From the IMG/VR virus record IMGVR_UViG_3300001589_000019, positions 1 through 51,134 of that record: a stretch of 51,134 bases of DNA. The stretch is one strand, 5' to 3'. Made by a program: the position numbers and the translations under genes. The stretch comes from a virus. This document shows positions 26,937 to 34,955 of the stretch, one piece after another; within the stretch, counting starts at the first letter, position 1; each line of letters begins with the position of its first letter. The notes below the pieces were generated by a model. The model was not told where the DNA came from, searched no databases, and saw nothing but the letters and a program-made list of their open reading frames with translations.

Positions 26937-28643
26937 TTAACCTTCACACGCAACACATTGTAAATCATTTAAATTTAATTTTTTTCTAGCAAATGCTTGT
27001 GCTGAGTTCATTGAATGTTGATAGTATAGTGTTTTTACCCCTAATTTCCATGAGTCAATAAGTAGTTTATTCACATCTTTAGTTGGCATTTCAGGTGACA
27101 CCATTAAATTTAATGATTGTGATTGGTCAATATAATCCTGTCTGATTGCCGCTTGATTAATAATTGAAGATTGATTAATTTCTGCAAATGTTCTAAAAAC
27201 ATCTTTTTGTTCATCACTTAAAAAATCTAAATGTTGTACAGAACCATCACCCTTTTTAATACTGTCCCACGTATCTTTATTATCCATATCCATAGTACTT
27301 AACAATTCTTTTAATACTGGATTTTTAATTGTGACCTTCATTTTCGCTACGTCTTTTACGTAACAGTTAGACCAAATAGGTTCAATAGATTGTGAAACTT
27401 GACCAAGAATAAATGCTGAAGAAGTAGTTGGTGCAACTGCATTAAGTGTTACATTTCTTCTACCATACCCTTTTAGATATTCTGGTTCCCCAAATATTTT
27501 AGCCAATTCTTCTGACGCCTTGTATGATTTATCTTTAATGGTTTTAAACACCTCAACATTAAGTTTAGCCGTTTCTCTTGTGTCAAACGCTAATCCTTTT
27601 GATTGTAAAAGAGAATGCCAACCTAAAACACCTAAACCAAGAGCTCTTTGTCTTTTAGCAAAGTTATAAGCCTTTTCCATGTATAAAAACGCCATTTTAC
27701 CTTCTCTCGTCCCGTTGTCTCTTAATTCCTCTAATTTATTACAATACTCAGTAACGACAGCATCTAAAAAATAAACCATAGTTTCAACAGCGTCAGTATC
27801 TTTCCACTCATCATAATAAAGTACATTCATAGATGACAAAACACAAACAAATGATTCGTCTTCAGAATTATGTAATGCAATTTCAGAACAAAGATTGGAG
27901 TTATATATCTTAGCCCCTTTATCTTGATAAACGTCAGGTGCGTTGTTATTCATTGTATCATGAAACATAATATATGGATAACCAATCTCACCTCTTCTTT
28001 GAATTACTTTTGCCCACACTTTTCTTTTATCGTCATCTCCATCAATCATATCTTCCATGAATTTATCAGTTACGGTCACTGCATGTGTCAAATCTTGAAT
28101 TGAAGCCCCTTCTGTACCAATCTCTAAAAACTCCATAATGTCGGGATGTTCAACAGGTAAGTAAGGTGAGAACCTACCTCTACGTGTTGCTCCTTGTGAA
28201 ATATTATCCACTACACTCTGAAAAAGATTCATAAAATGAACCGCTCCTGGCGCATGTCCATTATCGGTTATCTTAGCCCCACGACCACGAATGTTACCGA
28301 AATACCCTGAAGTACCTCCACCCATTTTACTCATCTCACCAACCTCAGCCTGAGTAAATAGAATTGATTCTATACTATCGCTGACATTAGAACCAAAACA
28401 ACTAACGGGTAGACCTCTTACTTTACCGAAATTTGCCCATACTGGTGATGATAGTGAATACCATCCTTTACTCATATATTCGTAAAATTTATCGGCGAAC
28501 CCTTCTTTACCTAATAGTTTTTCTGCGTGTTTTGCAATTGTTTTTATTCTATCTAAAGGTTCCTCACCCTCACTCAAATAACCTCTACGAAGAAACGTAA
28601 TTGATTCTTCATTAATCCAATTAAAAGGTTTTCTATTTTTCAT
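26937..28643 (-). CDS. nrdA: Class I ribonucleotide reductase, alpha (large) subunit
   Basis: It reduces ribonucleoside diphosphates to deoxyribonucleotides for phage DNA synthesis. All key residues are present: the redox Cys pair C82 and C267; the active-site motif N250-x-C252-x-E254 (NLCSE, with the thiyl-radical Cys 252); the radical-transfer Tyr pair Y540-Y541 (LYYQH); and the C-terminal shuttle cysteines C563-x2-C566 (CVAC) two residues from the end. At 568 aa it is shorter than E. coli NrdA (761 aa). It starts directly at the barrel's N-terminal region, so there is no ATP-cone activity-control domain; that domain is on the partner NrdB. It lies 25 bases after nrdB and is the last gene of the operon, followed by a terminator. 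Confidence 0.97.
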   Translation of the reverse strand: MKNRKPFNWINEESITFLRRGYLSEGEEPLDRIKTIAKHAEKLLGKEGFADKFYEYMSKGWYSLSSPVWANFGKVRGLPVSCFGSNVSDSIESILFTQAEVGEMSKMGGGTSGYFGNIRGRGAKITDNGHAPGAVHFMNLFQSVVDNISQGATRRGRFSPYLPVEHPDIMEFLEIGTEGASIQDLTHAVTVTDKFMEDMIDGDDDKRKVWAKVIQRRGEIGYPYIMFHDTMNNNAPDVYQDKGAKIYNSNLCSEIALHNSEDESFVCVLSSMNVLYYDEWKDTDAVETMVYFLDAVVTEYCNKLEELRDNGTREGKMAFLYMEKAYNFAKRQRALGLGVLGWHSLLQSKGLAFDTRETAKLNVEVFKTIKDKSYKASEELAKIFGEPEYLKGYGRRNVTLNAVAPTTSSAFILGQVSQSIEPIWSNCYVKDVAKMKVTIKNPVLKELLSTMDMDNKDTWDSIKKGDGSVQHLDFLSDEQKDVFRTFAEINQSSIINQAAIRQDYIDQSQSLNLMVSPEMPTKDVNKLLIDSWKLGVKTLYYQHSMNSAQAFARKKLNLNDLQCVACEG

Positions 28644-28668
28644 ATTATTGTTTTATTATTGTTTGTTT

Positions 28669-29949
28669 TTAAAATAAATCGTTAGATGTTATCGATTTCT
28701 GTTTTTTACTGTAATTTATACTTCTTTTATTAAAAAAGTCAGTATGTTTTGTAGTTAGAATTTCATCATCAAACCACTCAGTTGTTTCCAATAGTGTTTG
28801 ATTAATTTCAAAAATACTATCAACACCTATAGAGTTCAAAGATACATTAAATCTATGTTTAATGAACTCCATTGTTTGTTTTTTAGTTAAAAATTCTAAA
28901 TCGCCTTTTTCGAAAATCCAATTAACTACTTCAGTCTCCGCCTCATAAGCCTCTTTAGTCGCTATCACTAAATCTTCAACTAATTGTGGTGTCCACCAAT
29001 CAGGATTTTCTTTTTTAATTAAATTAACTAATTCAAACCCAAATTCAGCATGAATATTCTCTTCTTTAGATGTTGCCTCAACCGCGTTACTAATACCTTT
29101 TAATTTATTTTTATGTTTATTAAATGACATAATAACTAAAAATTGTGAAAATAGTGATACGTTTTCAACAAACATTGAGAATAACACTATAGACTCAAAG
29201 TATTCTTTATCATCGACCGATTTAGAGTTTGAGATAGCCTTTTCTAAGTATTTAATTCTTCTTCTCACTTGTGGAACTTCTAACAAATTTTCAAATTCAC
29301 CATTAAGCCCTAATAATTGGATTAGGTGTGAGTAAGCGTCCGCATGTCTCACTTCCGATTCGGCAAATGTAGCACCTACATTACCAATTTCAGGTTTTGG
29401 CATTCTTTTATAAATGTCACCCCAAAATGATTTAACTGCAACTTCAATTTGTGAAATCGCTAACATCGCTCTTTCAACTGCAGATTTTTCTTTTTCATTT
29501 AAATGTACTTTATAGTCTTGGATATCAGACGTATAATTAAATTCTGTGTGTACCCAATAGGAGTGTCTAATTGCGTCCACATATTCATTTAAATTTGGGT
29601 ACTCATAAGGTTTAAGATTAGTTCTTTTTGAAAAAATGTTAGGTCGATTTTTAGAACGATAAATAATATATTCTTTTGCTACATCATTTAATCCATTATC
29701 CATCAATTTATTCTCTACCATATCATGAATCTCATCCACATTAGGAATTCTTTCTTTATTACCTCTAAAAAGTCCTTTAGTTGTGAGTCTAGCTATTTTT
29801 TCAGCCATACCCTCATCTACTTTATCTATACTTTTCATCGCGTTTAAAATGGCCATTTCAATCTTTTCAGATTTAAAAACCACTTTATCTCCACTTCTCT
29901 TTATTACATAACGAATGTCTTTAGTGACACTATCAATTAGATTGTCCAT
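28669..29949 (-). CDS. nrdB: Class I ribonucleotide reductase beta (radical) subunit with N-terminal ATP-cone
   Basis: Residues about 10-100 form an ATP-cone (VIKRSGDKVVF near the start, then 'VENKLMDNGLNDVAKEYIIYR'), the nucleotide-sensing domain usually found on NrdA. The ferritin-like domain follows with the metal ligands E169, E199, H202, E262, E297 and H300; Tyr 206 is in the tyrosyl-radical position (ESEVRHADAY). A Tyr near the C-terminus (INYSKK) fits radical transfer to NrdA. Fusion of the ATP-cone to NrdB, with its loss from NrdA, is documented in Leeuwenhoekiella blandensis and related flavobacteria (class Id, dimanganese enzymes), so ATP/dATP would switch activity through this subunit. 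Metal type cannot be read from sequence. It is 22 bases downstream of the helicase gene. Confidence 0.95.
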   Translation of the reverse strand: MDNLIDSVTKDIRYVIKRSGDKVVFKSEKIEMAILNAMKSIDKVDEGMAEKIARLTTKGLFRGNKERIPNVDEIHDMVENKLMDNGLNDVAKEYIIYRSKNRPNIFSKRTNLKPYEYPNLNEYVDAIRHSYWVHTEFNYTSDIQDYKVHLNEKEKSAVERAMLAISQIEVAVKSFWGDIYKRMPKPEIGNVGATFAESEVRHADAYSHLIQLLGLNGEFENLLEVPQVRRRIKYLEKAISNSKSVDDKEYFESIVLFSMFVENVSLFSQFLVIMSFNKHKNKLKGISNAVEATSKEENIHAEFGFELVNLIKKENPDWWTPQLVEDLVIATKEAYEAETEVVNWIFEKGDLEFLTKKQTMEFIKHRFNVSLNSIGVDSIFEINQTLLETTEWFDDEILTTKHTDFFNKRSINYSKKQKSITSNDLF

Positions 29950-29971
29950 ATACTATTGTTTTTAAAAAATT

Positions 29972-31351
29972 TTATATTTTACTTTCCCTTTGTTTTCTCT
30001 TTTGTAGTAGTTCTTGAATACGTACTTTGTTTTTCTCTTCTTTTTGTTCTTCCATACCTAAGAAGGTTACACTACTATCCGTATCAATTTCTATCATTTC
30101 GTTATCGAATTTGCAATTTTCAAATACAATACCATCTTTACCAATTCTTGATTTGGTAATAGCTATTGTTGCTAAATTCATTTCTTTCTGCTGTAGGGAT
30201 TTAGCGATAGAAATAATAACGTGACCTACTTGGGCCTTTTTAATTGAACCACCCATTTGGTCTGTGGTTACAACTTCAGAAGATATTGAGGAACGATTCC
30301 CTTGGGTAGCCGTCCAACCAGCAATATCTAATTCATGACACATAGATTCAAACCCTCTCATAACTGAACCTTCACTTTTCCATTCGTCCCCTAAATTTTT
30401 ATCAGGAACGATACAGTCAATATAATCAACTACAACTAAATCTATTTTAATTCCTTCAGCAACCATTTTACGTATTTGATTCTTTATCTGATTCATCGTT
30501 AATGTATCTGAAGGTAATTTTTTTAGTATAAGTCTGTTAGGTGCATTTTCTTTAATTTGTCTAACTTTTTCTAAAACCTCTTCTCTTTGTACTGACAAAT
30601 TATCAGGTGCGATTTTTGTCCACATAGTGAAATGTTTTCTTTGTATAATTTTAGGGTTATCCTCAAAAAATATTTGTAATACGTTATAACCTAAGTTAAA
30701 CGCATTATTTGCAATTTTACTAAGAACTGTAGTTTTACCTACACCTGTCGGTGCTAAAATAACACCAATTTCACCTTTTGCTAATCCACCTTTTAGTAGA
30801 TTATCAATACCTGTTATACCGATAGGAATTGGATGTCTGAAGTCATCATCTAATACCTCGTCTAAATTAAAAAATACATCCGCAGTTCCCGTATCTACTT
30901 CCCCAACTTGTAACGCCTCTCTAACCATTTCTTCTAAATGGTCATAAGATTCAAAATCACCTTTGTCGATAATTTTTTGAGCTTTTGACATTACTTTCTG
31001 TAACTCTTGTTGTTTACAGAACTTTAAAGCCTTTTCTTGAACATACTGATACCCATCTTCAGGGGCATCAACTACCTGAGTTATCATGTCTAAGACCATT
31101 TTTTGAGCCATAGGTGATGTAACCTCAGATTTAGTAATTTGTTCAAGTGTTGAGAATGAAGGAGCGTGTTCATATTTGTGATAATACTCCTTGGTCATCT
31201 GCATAATTAACTTAAAATATTGATTGTCAAAGTACTTAGGTTCCAACACATCAACAATAGAACTTGCAAAATCCTTATAAAGGATAATATTGTTAAGTAT
31301 TTGTAGTTGAAATGTATTACCGAGGTAACCAAAATTCTTTTCTTTTGACAT
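29972..31351 (-). CDS. gp41: Replicative DNA helicase, T4 gp41/DnaB family
   Basis: The 459-aa length matches T4 gp41 (475 aa). The RecA-type motor has Walker A 'APTGVGKTT' (200-208) and Walker B 'LVVVDYID' (D309), followed by 'GWTATQGNRSS', the usual Gln-containing motif of DnaB helicases. The N-terminal ~150 residues are helical, as in the DnaB primase-interaction domain, and the C-terminus is a charged tail (RIQELLQKRKQRESKI). The protein unwinds the fork as a hexamer with the phage primase, which is not in this window. It is flanked by the 154-aa gene (31 bases upstream) and nrdB. Confidence 0.94.
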   Translation of the reverse strand: MSKEKNFGYLGNTFQLQILNNIILYKDFASSIVDVLEPKYFDNQYFKLIMQMTKEYYHKYEHAPSFSTLEQITKSEVTSPMAQKMVLDMITQVVDAPEDGYQYVQEKALKFCKQQELQKVMSKAQKIIDKGDFESYDHLEEMVREALQVGEVDTGTADVFFNLDEVLDDDFRHPIPIGITGIDNLLKGGLAKGEIGVILAPTGVGKTTVLSKIANNAFNLGYNVLQIFFEDNPKIIQRKHFTMWTKIAPDNLSVQREEVLEKVRQIKENAPNRLILKKLPSDTLTMNQIKNQIRKMVAEGIKIDLVVVDYIDCIVPDKNLGDEWKSEGSVMRGFESMCHELDIAGWTATQGNRSSISSEVVTTDQMGGSIKKAQVGHVIISIAKSLQQKEMNLATIAITKSRIGKDGIVFENCKFDNEMIEIDTDSSVTFLGMEEQKEEKNKVRIQELLQKRKQRESKI

Positions 31352-31382
31352 ATTTTATTGAGTTTTAATCTGTGTTTGTAAA

Positions 31383-31847
31383 TTATAAATATGGGTAAAC
31401 TAGTGAATGCCCCAAGTACTTGTAAGTTAAATTTTCACTTGAGAAAGTGTCAGTTAAGTTACGAAGTAACTTTTTTAGGTGTGGGCGTACATCCACAGTG
31501 TATCTAGTCTTTGGTGGGTATAATTTAGCGTCCCAAATTCTATGACAAATTGTCTCATCTCCTATCTTAAGGTATAGGTTAAAATTCTCATCGCCTTCAG
31601 TATTTGAAGTTTCTAAAAGTTCGGGGTTGTTTATAATTTGACCCATGTTTTCCGTAAGGTAGTCAGATGATTTAACCTTCAAGTCCTCTTGAATTATTTC
31701 AGAGAATCCCTTGATTACATCATAAAGTTCAACACTTCCCCTCGCCTTAGGATTATAACCCCTGACATTAAAATACCTTTGTACAACAAAGTTGTTGTTT
31801 AGAGTCATTAAGAACTCTAATTTGGTTGTTTCTATTTTTTCTTTCAT
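31383..31847 (-). CDS. Unrecognised protein in the replication operon, 154 aa
   Basis: It is a soluble, mixed-charge protein beginning MKEKIETTKLEFLMTLNN, with 'YNPKARGS' near residue 31 and a C-terminal basic segment 'RPHLKKLLRNL'. No Walker, zinc or HTH motif is visible. Its ATG overlaps the stop of the exonuclease gene (ATGA), so it is translationally coupled and is probably a replication or recombination accessory factor. In T4 the small helicase loader gp59 and mediator UvsY are genes of this kind and size class, but no sequence motif supports either identity. Confidence 0.75.
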   Translation of the reverse strand: MKEKIETTKLEFLMTLNNNFVVQRYFNVRGYNPKARGSVELYDVIKGFSEIIQEDLKVKSSDYLTENMGQIINNPELLETSNTEGDENFNLYLKIGDETICHRIWDAKLYPPKTRYTVDVRPHLKKLLRNLTDTFSSENLTYKYLGHSLVYPYL

Positions 31848-32860
31848 ATTAAACGTTTTTTAGTTTTAAATCTTCTTTTTTCTTTTCTTGTTAATTTCAT
31901 AAAGGGGGTTAAAAATTCAACCCACGCGTTGTCATGTTTTGGTAGATACTTAAAAATTCCATCTTTCATCATCATCCTCATTAAATTTTTATAACCTCTA
32001 CCATCAGGGTCTAAATTTTCTGTATGGTACTGTTTTATAATTTCTTTTGAGTCCTCAGTAATTAATGGTTGAGACAAATCTACGAGTTTTTTATTAATTA
32101 TAAAAAATTCTTCACCATAAATTCCTCTTTTAGTTTTACCTGAGAGTAAATTTTGTAAAGCTCGATTGTCTTTATCATTTTTATGTAGTTCCTCCGCACG
32201 TTTTAAAATATCATCAATAGTTATGACACTATCAACTATTTCAGGAAATAACTTAACAAATGTTTTTTCACCCATGTATCGAATACCATCAATATTATCT
32301 GATTTATCGCCAGATATAATTTTAAATGTTGATATGTTTGCATGCGGGATAGATATTTCCTTTAAAGGTACCAAATCTCCATTTTTAAGAGTTATCTTCT
32401 TCATGGGTTGGTACACTTCTACTTTATCAGAGATAAGTTGTGTGAGGTCCTTATCTGAAGAATAGATAGTCTTATACTCATTCTCAGATATGTGACAATA
32501 ATATGCGATTAAATCATCACTTTCAGTGTTTTTAACAGAAACTTGTCTGATAAACATTTCTTCAAGATATGCTTTAACTTGTTGTACTTGCCACTCAAAC
32601 GATTCTTTTTTTGCATCGTTTAATGTTTGCTTACGATTACCCTTATAATCTGGTGAAATAAGTTTTCTTTGGTACGAGTTGTTTTCCCCATCCCAAAACA
32701 CAATTACCTTATCATGGTTGTGTTCATTAAGAAACTTTTTAATTGTGTTGACAAAATGGTAGATACCTCCAATATGTTTACCCTCATGGTAGAAATCTCT
32801 AACTCCATGAAAACCTATTTTAAATAAATTATTTCCGTCAATTAATAATGTTTTAACCAC
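31844..32860 (-). CDS. rnh: 5'-3' exonuclease / RNase H, FEN family (T4 rnh-like)
   Basis: The 338-aa length is near T4 RNase H (305 aa). The acidic metal-binding residues of the FEN/PIN fold are in order: D8 (LLIDGNN), D57 (VFWDGEN), E113/D115/D116 (TESDDLIAYY), D136/D138 (SSDKDLTQL) and D185/D188 (ISGDKSDNIDGI, the helix-hairpin-helix start). It removes RNA primers and 5' flaps from lagging strands. A basic C-terminal tail (TRKEKRRFKTKKR) may bind DNA. It lies 18 bases after uvsX and shares an ATGA overlap with the next gene. Confidence 0.92.
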   Translation of the reverse strand: MVKTLLIDGNNLFKIGFHGVRDFYHEGKHIGGIYHFVNTIKKFLNEHNHDKVIVFWDGENNSYQRKLISPDYKGNRKQTLNDAKKESFEWQVQQVKAYLEEMFIRQVSVKNTESDDLIAYYCHISENEYKTIYSSDKDLTQLISDKVEVYQPMKKITLKNGDLVPLKEISIPHANISTFKIISGDKSDNIDGIRYMGEKTFVKLFPEIVDSVITIDDILKRAEELHKNDKDNRALQNLLSGKTKRGIYGEEFFIINKKLVDLSQPLITEDSKEIIKQYHTENLDPDGRGYKNLMRMMMKDGIFKYLPKHDNAWVEFLTPFMKLTRKEKRRFKTKKRLI

Positions 32861-32878
32861 TTTATTTGTGTTAAATTG

Positions 32879-33883
32879 TTACACTTCTTGTTTTTCTTCC
32901 TCTAACTTAAAGTCACCTTCAACTCCGATAACTTTTTTCCAATACTCAGATTGCTCACTTTTGTATTTTTCAATTGATTTTTTTTCCTCAGTACTCTCTT
33001 TGCCCGCTATGAATCCGTGAGGTGTTACAATTATTTTTCCATCAGCATATCCTAATCCATTAATGTGATTTTTCATTACTGATATTTTTGTTCTGGACGC
33101 GAACTTTACTTTTCTTTTGTTCTTAACTGCCGCTATAGTTGTTGTTCCTGCGTTTTTCTGATTACCAAATAGAAACACTAAAGATGAATTTAACCATATT
33201 GATTCACCTCCCTTAGCTTTAATTTTAGGTTGACCAAATGGTGAGTCAGGTAACGCAACCCACGGTTGATTAACAATTAATAAAGTATTCTCATACTTTG
33301 AGTCAGCTTTACGTGAACCCGATATTCTTTGGTTTATACCCATTCCTATCTTATCCGCCAATGTCGAAGCATTATGTTGTTTACCTCCTTTACCATCAAA
33401 TGTCATTTTACATGGTACTGAACCTACAGAGTCCCATAAGAAAAGTAAGTCATACTCTAACTCACCCTTATTTTGTGCATCTAATAATTCATTAATATAG
33501 TCAGTTATTTGCTCTATATAATTAAAATTATTATTAAATATAAAGAACCCATCCCAATCTAATTCACCTGTTTCTTCATCAACCACTTCATCACACTCGA
33601 AACCCATAAGTTTTGCGTGTTCAAAAGACCATTTTTGTTCTGTAATAATGAATACAGGTAATACACCTTTTTTTTGGGCATCTACTGCCGCCTTTACTAA
33701 TGCAGTTGTTTTACCTGTATCTGAATGTCCTAAAAACATATTTAAATGACCTATTGCCGGTCCAGGTAATCCAACGGCATCTAAGAAATCCTCACCCAAA
33801 TCAAAAAACCTTTGTGGTTTGTATTTTGCGGATGTAGAAAATTTCTTCTTTATACTACTAAAATCTTTTTTCTTTATTGCCAT
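32879..33883 (-). CDS. uvsX: RecA-like recombinase, T4 UvsX family
   Basis: The 334-aa protein has Walker A 'GHSDTGKTT' (52-60) and Walker B 'LLFLWD' (146-151), with 'TEQKWSF' (about 81-87) and 'NQPWVALPDSPFGQPKIKAKGG' split across the L2 region (NQPWVAL, then KAKGGESIW). The C-terminal ~40 residues are highly charged and end EEEKQEV. It catalyses strand invasion for recombination-dependent replication and works with the gp32-like protein encoded just upstream. A stable hairpin separates it from gene 32. Confidence 0.93.
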   Translation of the reverse strand: MAIKKKDFSSIKKKFSTSAKYKPQRFFDLGEDFLDAVGLPGPAIGHLNMFLGHSDTGKTTALVKAAVDAQKKGVLPVFIITEQKWSFEHAKLMGFECDEVVDEETGELDWDGFFIFNNNFNYIEQITDYINELLDAQNKGELEYDLLFLWDSVGSVPCKMTFDGKGGKQHNASTLADKIGMGINQRISGSRKADSKYENTLLIVNQPWVALPDSPFGQPKIKAKGGESIWLNSSLVFLFGNQKNAGTTTIAAVKNKRKVKFASRTKISVMKNHINGLGYADGKIIVTPHGFIAGKESTEEKKSIEKYKSEQSEYWKKVIGVEGDFKLEEEKQEV

Positions 33884-33902
33884 ATTTTTTTAAATTGATA
33901 AA

Positions 33903-33932
33903 GATGGTGACAACATAACTGTCGTCACCATC
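33903..33932 (-). terminator. Hairpin between gene 32 and uvsX (attenuator or weak terminator)
   Basis: The arms GATGGTGAC (33903-33911) and GTCACCATC (33924-33932) form a 9-bp GC-containing stem with a 12-base loop, 16 bases after the gene 32 stop. On the minus strand it is followed by TTTATCAATTT and not by an unbroken T-run, so full termination is doubtful. It could protect the 3' end of an abundant gene 32 transcript or reduce read-through to uvsX. Confidence 0.6.
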
Positions 33933-33948
33933 ATCATGTTAGTTGTTA

Positions 33949-34809
33949 TTAAAATGGTAAGTCTGTGTCCACACCCATTTTTGATTGTGGGTCAGTAGTC
34001 CCTTCAGTTTTAGTTGATTCATTTGAACCACCTAATACTACTTCAGAAGAGTCGTCACCATATACATACTTTTTTAAGTCAGTACTCCATACAGGTGTTT
34101 CACCTCTCGCAATCGCCTCTAAATATTCTACAGGTTTCTGTGCGTAAACATCTTGCCATGTTAACTCATTTGTCATCCACTCTTTCATTTGAGACTCGTC
34201 TGTATGAATAGCACACGGGTCATCATACATAACCGTTTGTACTACAGTGTACTCAATACCTTTAGGTGTTTTCGCCTTTGATAGTTCAACCATCAAGTCA
34301 CGTCCCTCATTAGCATCGGTTACATCACCTTTTGCTTTCCAAATCGGAATGATTTTATCTAAGATACCTTCTTGTTTGTAGTTATCTTTAAATCTCCAAA
34401 ATTTAGGTCCGTGGTCCTCATTATCTCTGTCGATAAGTTTTACAATGTAAAATTTACGTGGACGATATTGTCTCGCTAAATCTTTATCAGATTCTTTACC
34501 TGTTGAGATTAGTTCTTCGTAAACCTCAGTAAGAGGTGAACGTTCTCCGTCATTTTTACCTGGGTCATAAAGTTTAGTCCATTTACCGTCAATCTGTACC
34601 TCATGATACCACACTTCCTTAAAAGGTGATGAACCATCAGGTGTTGGTAGTATACGTACTCTTTTCTGTCCCGAACTTGTACCTTTTGGTAAATAAGTCG
34701 TAAAATAACGTTTTAACCTATCTTCTTGAGAGATAGATTGTCTTCCTGTGTTTGATTTTGAGGTATTCTGCTCATACTGAGCTAATACCGCGTCTAATGC
34801 ATTTGCCAT
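33949..34809 (-). CDS. gp32: Single-stranded DNA-binding protein, T4 gp32-like, without the zinc site
   Basis: The 286-aa length is close to T4 gp32 (301 aa). The order is a basic/helical N-terminus for cooperative binding (MANALDAVLAQYEQN), an OB-fold core ('RVRILPTP', 'DGKWTKLYDPG', 'YRPRKFYIVKLIDRDNEDHG', 'KFWRFKDN') and an acidic tail. In T4 the core carries a zinc site (H64, C77, C87, C90). Here the matching segment reads RSPLT (90-94) where T4 has S-C-P-V-C, so three Cys ligands are missing. The last residues, DTDLPF, resemble the bacterial SSB tip (DDDIPF), not the T4 tail. It coats ssDNA and organises UvsX and helicase loading. It is the first gene after a sigma70-like promoter. Confidence 0.9.
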   Translation of the reverse strand: MANALDAVLAQYEQNTSKSNTGRQSISQEDRLKRYFTTYLPKGTSSGQKRVRILPTPDGSSPFKEVWYHEVQIDGKWTKLYDPGKNDGERSPLTEVYEELISTGKESDKDLARQYRPRKFYIVKLIDRDNEDHGPKFWRFKDNYKQEGILDKIIPIWKAKGDVTDANEGRDLMVELSKAKTPKGIEYTVVQTVMYDDPCAIHTDESQMKEWMTNELTWQDVYAQKPVEYLEAIARGETPVWSTDLKKYVYGDDSSEVVLGGSNESTKTEGTTDPQSKMGVDTDLPF

Positions 34810-34859
34810 AATTTTTCTTTTTTCTCTGTTATTATTTATTTATCGTTTACTCAAGTAAT

Positions 34860-34887
34860 AATATAACAAAGAAAGTCATGAAGTCAA
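34860..34887 (-). promoter_or_regulatory. Sigma70-like promoter for the gene 32 operon
   Basis: On the minus strand TTGACT (34887-34882) and TATATT (34865-34860) are separated by 16 bases, each one mismatch from consensus. This places a transcript start near 34853 and leaves a leader of about 44 bases before the ATG at 34809. The element sits directly after a terminator, where a new start is needed. If the host is a Bacteroidetes the usual -33/-7 motif would be expected instead, so the assignment is moderate. Confidence 0.55.
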
Positions 34888-34893
34888 ATAAAA

Positions 34894-34916
34894 AAAGACC
34901 ATTTAGAATGGTCTTT
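34894..34916 (-). terminator. Rho-independent terminator after the 203-aa gene
   Basis: The perfect 10-bp arms AAAGACCATT (34894-34903) and AATGGTCTTT (34907-34916) enclose a 3-base loop. On the minus strand the stem is followed by TTTATTTGAC, extending a run of seven T. It separates the hub-gene transcript from the gene 32 operon. Confidence 0.9.
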
Positions 34917-34955
34917 AATTTTTATTTATAAACTTTATATAATATGTAAGGGGTA

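Noticed and set aside
31844-31847. Alternative genetic code (stop reassignment)
   Set aside because: TGA ends the exonuclease gene in an ATGA overlap, TAG ends the 1919-aa gene and TAA ends most others, so all three stops function.
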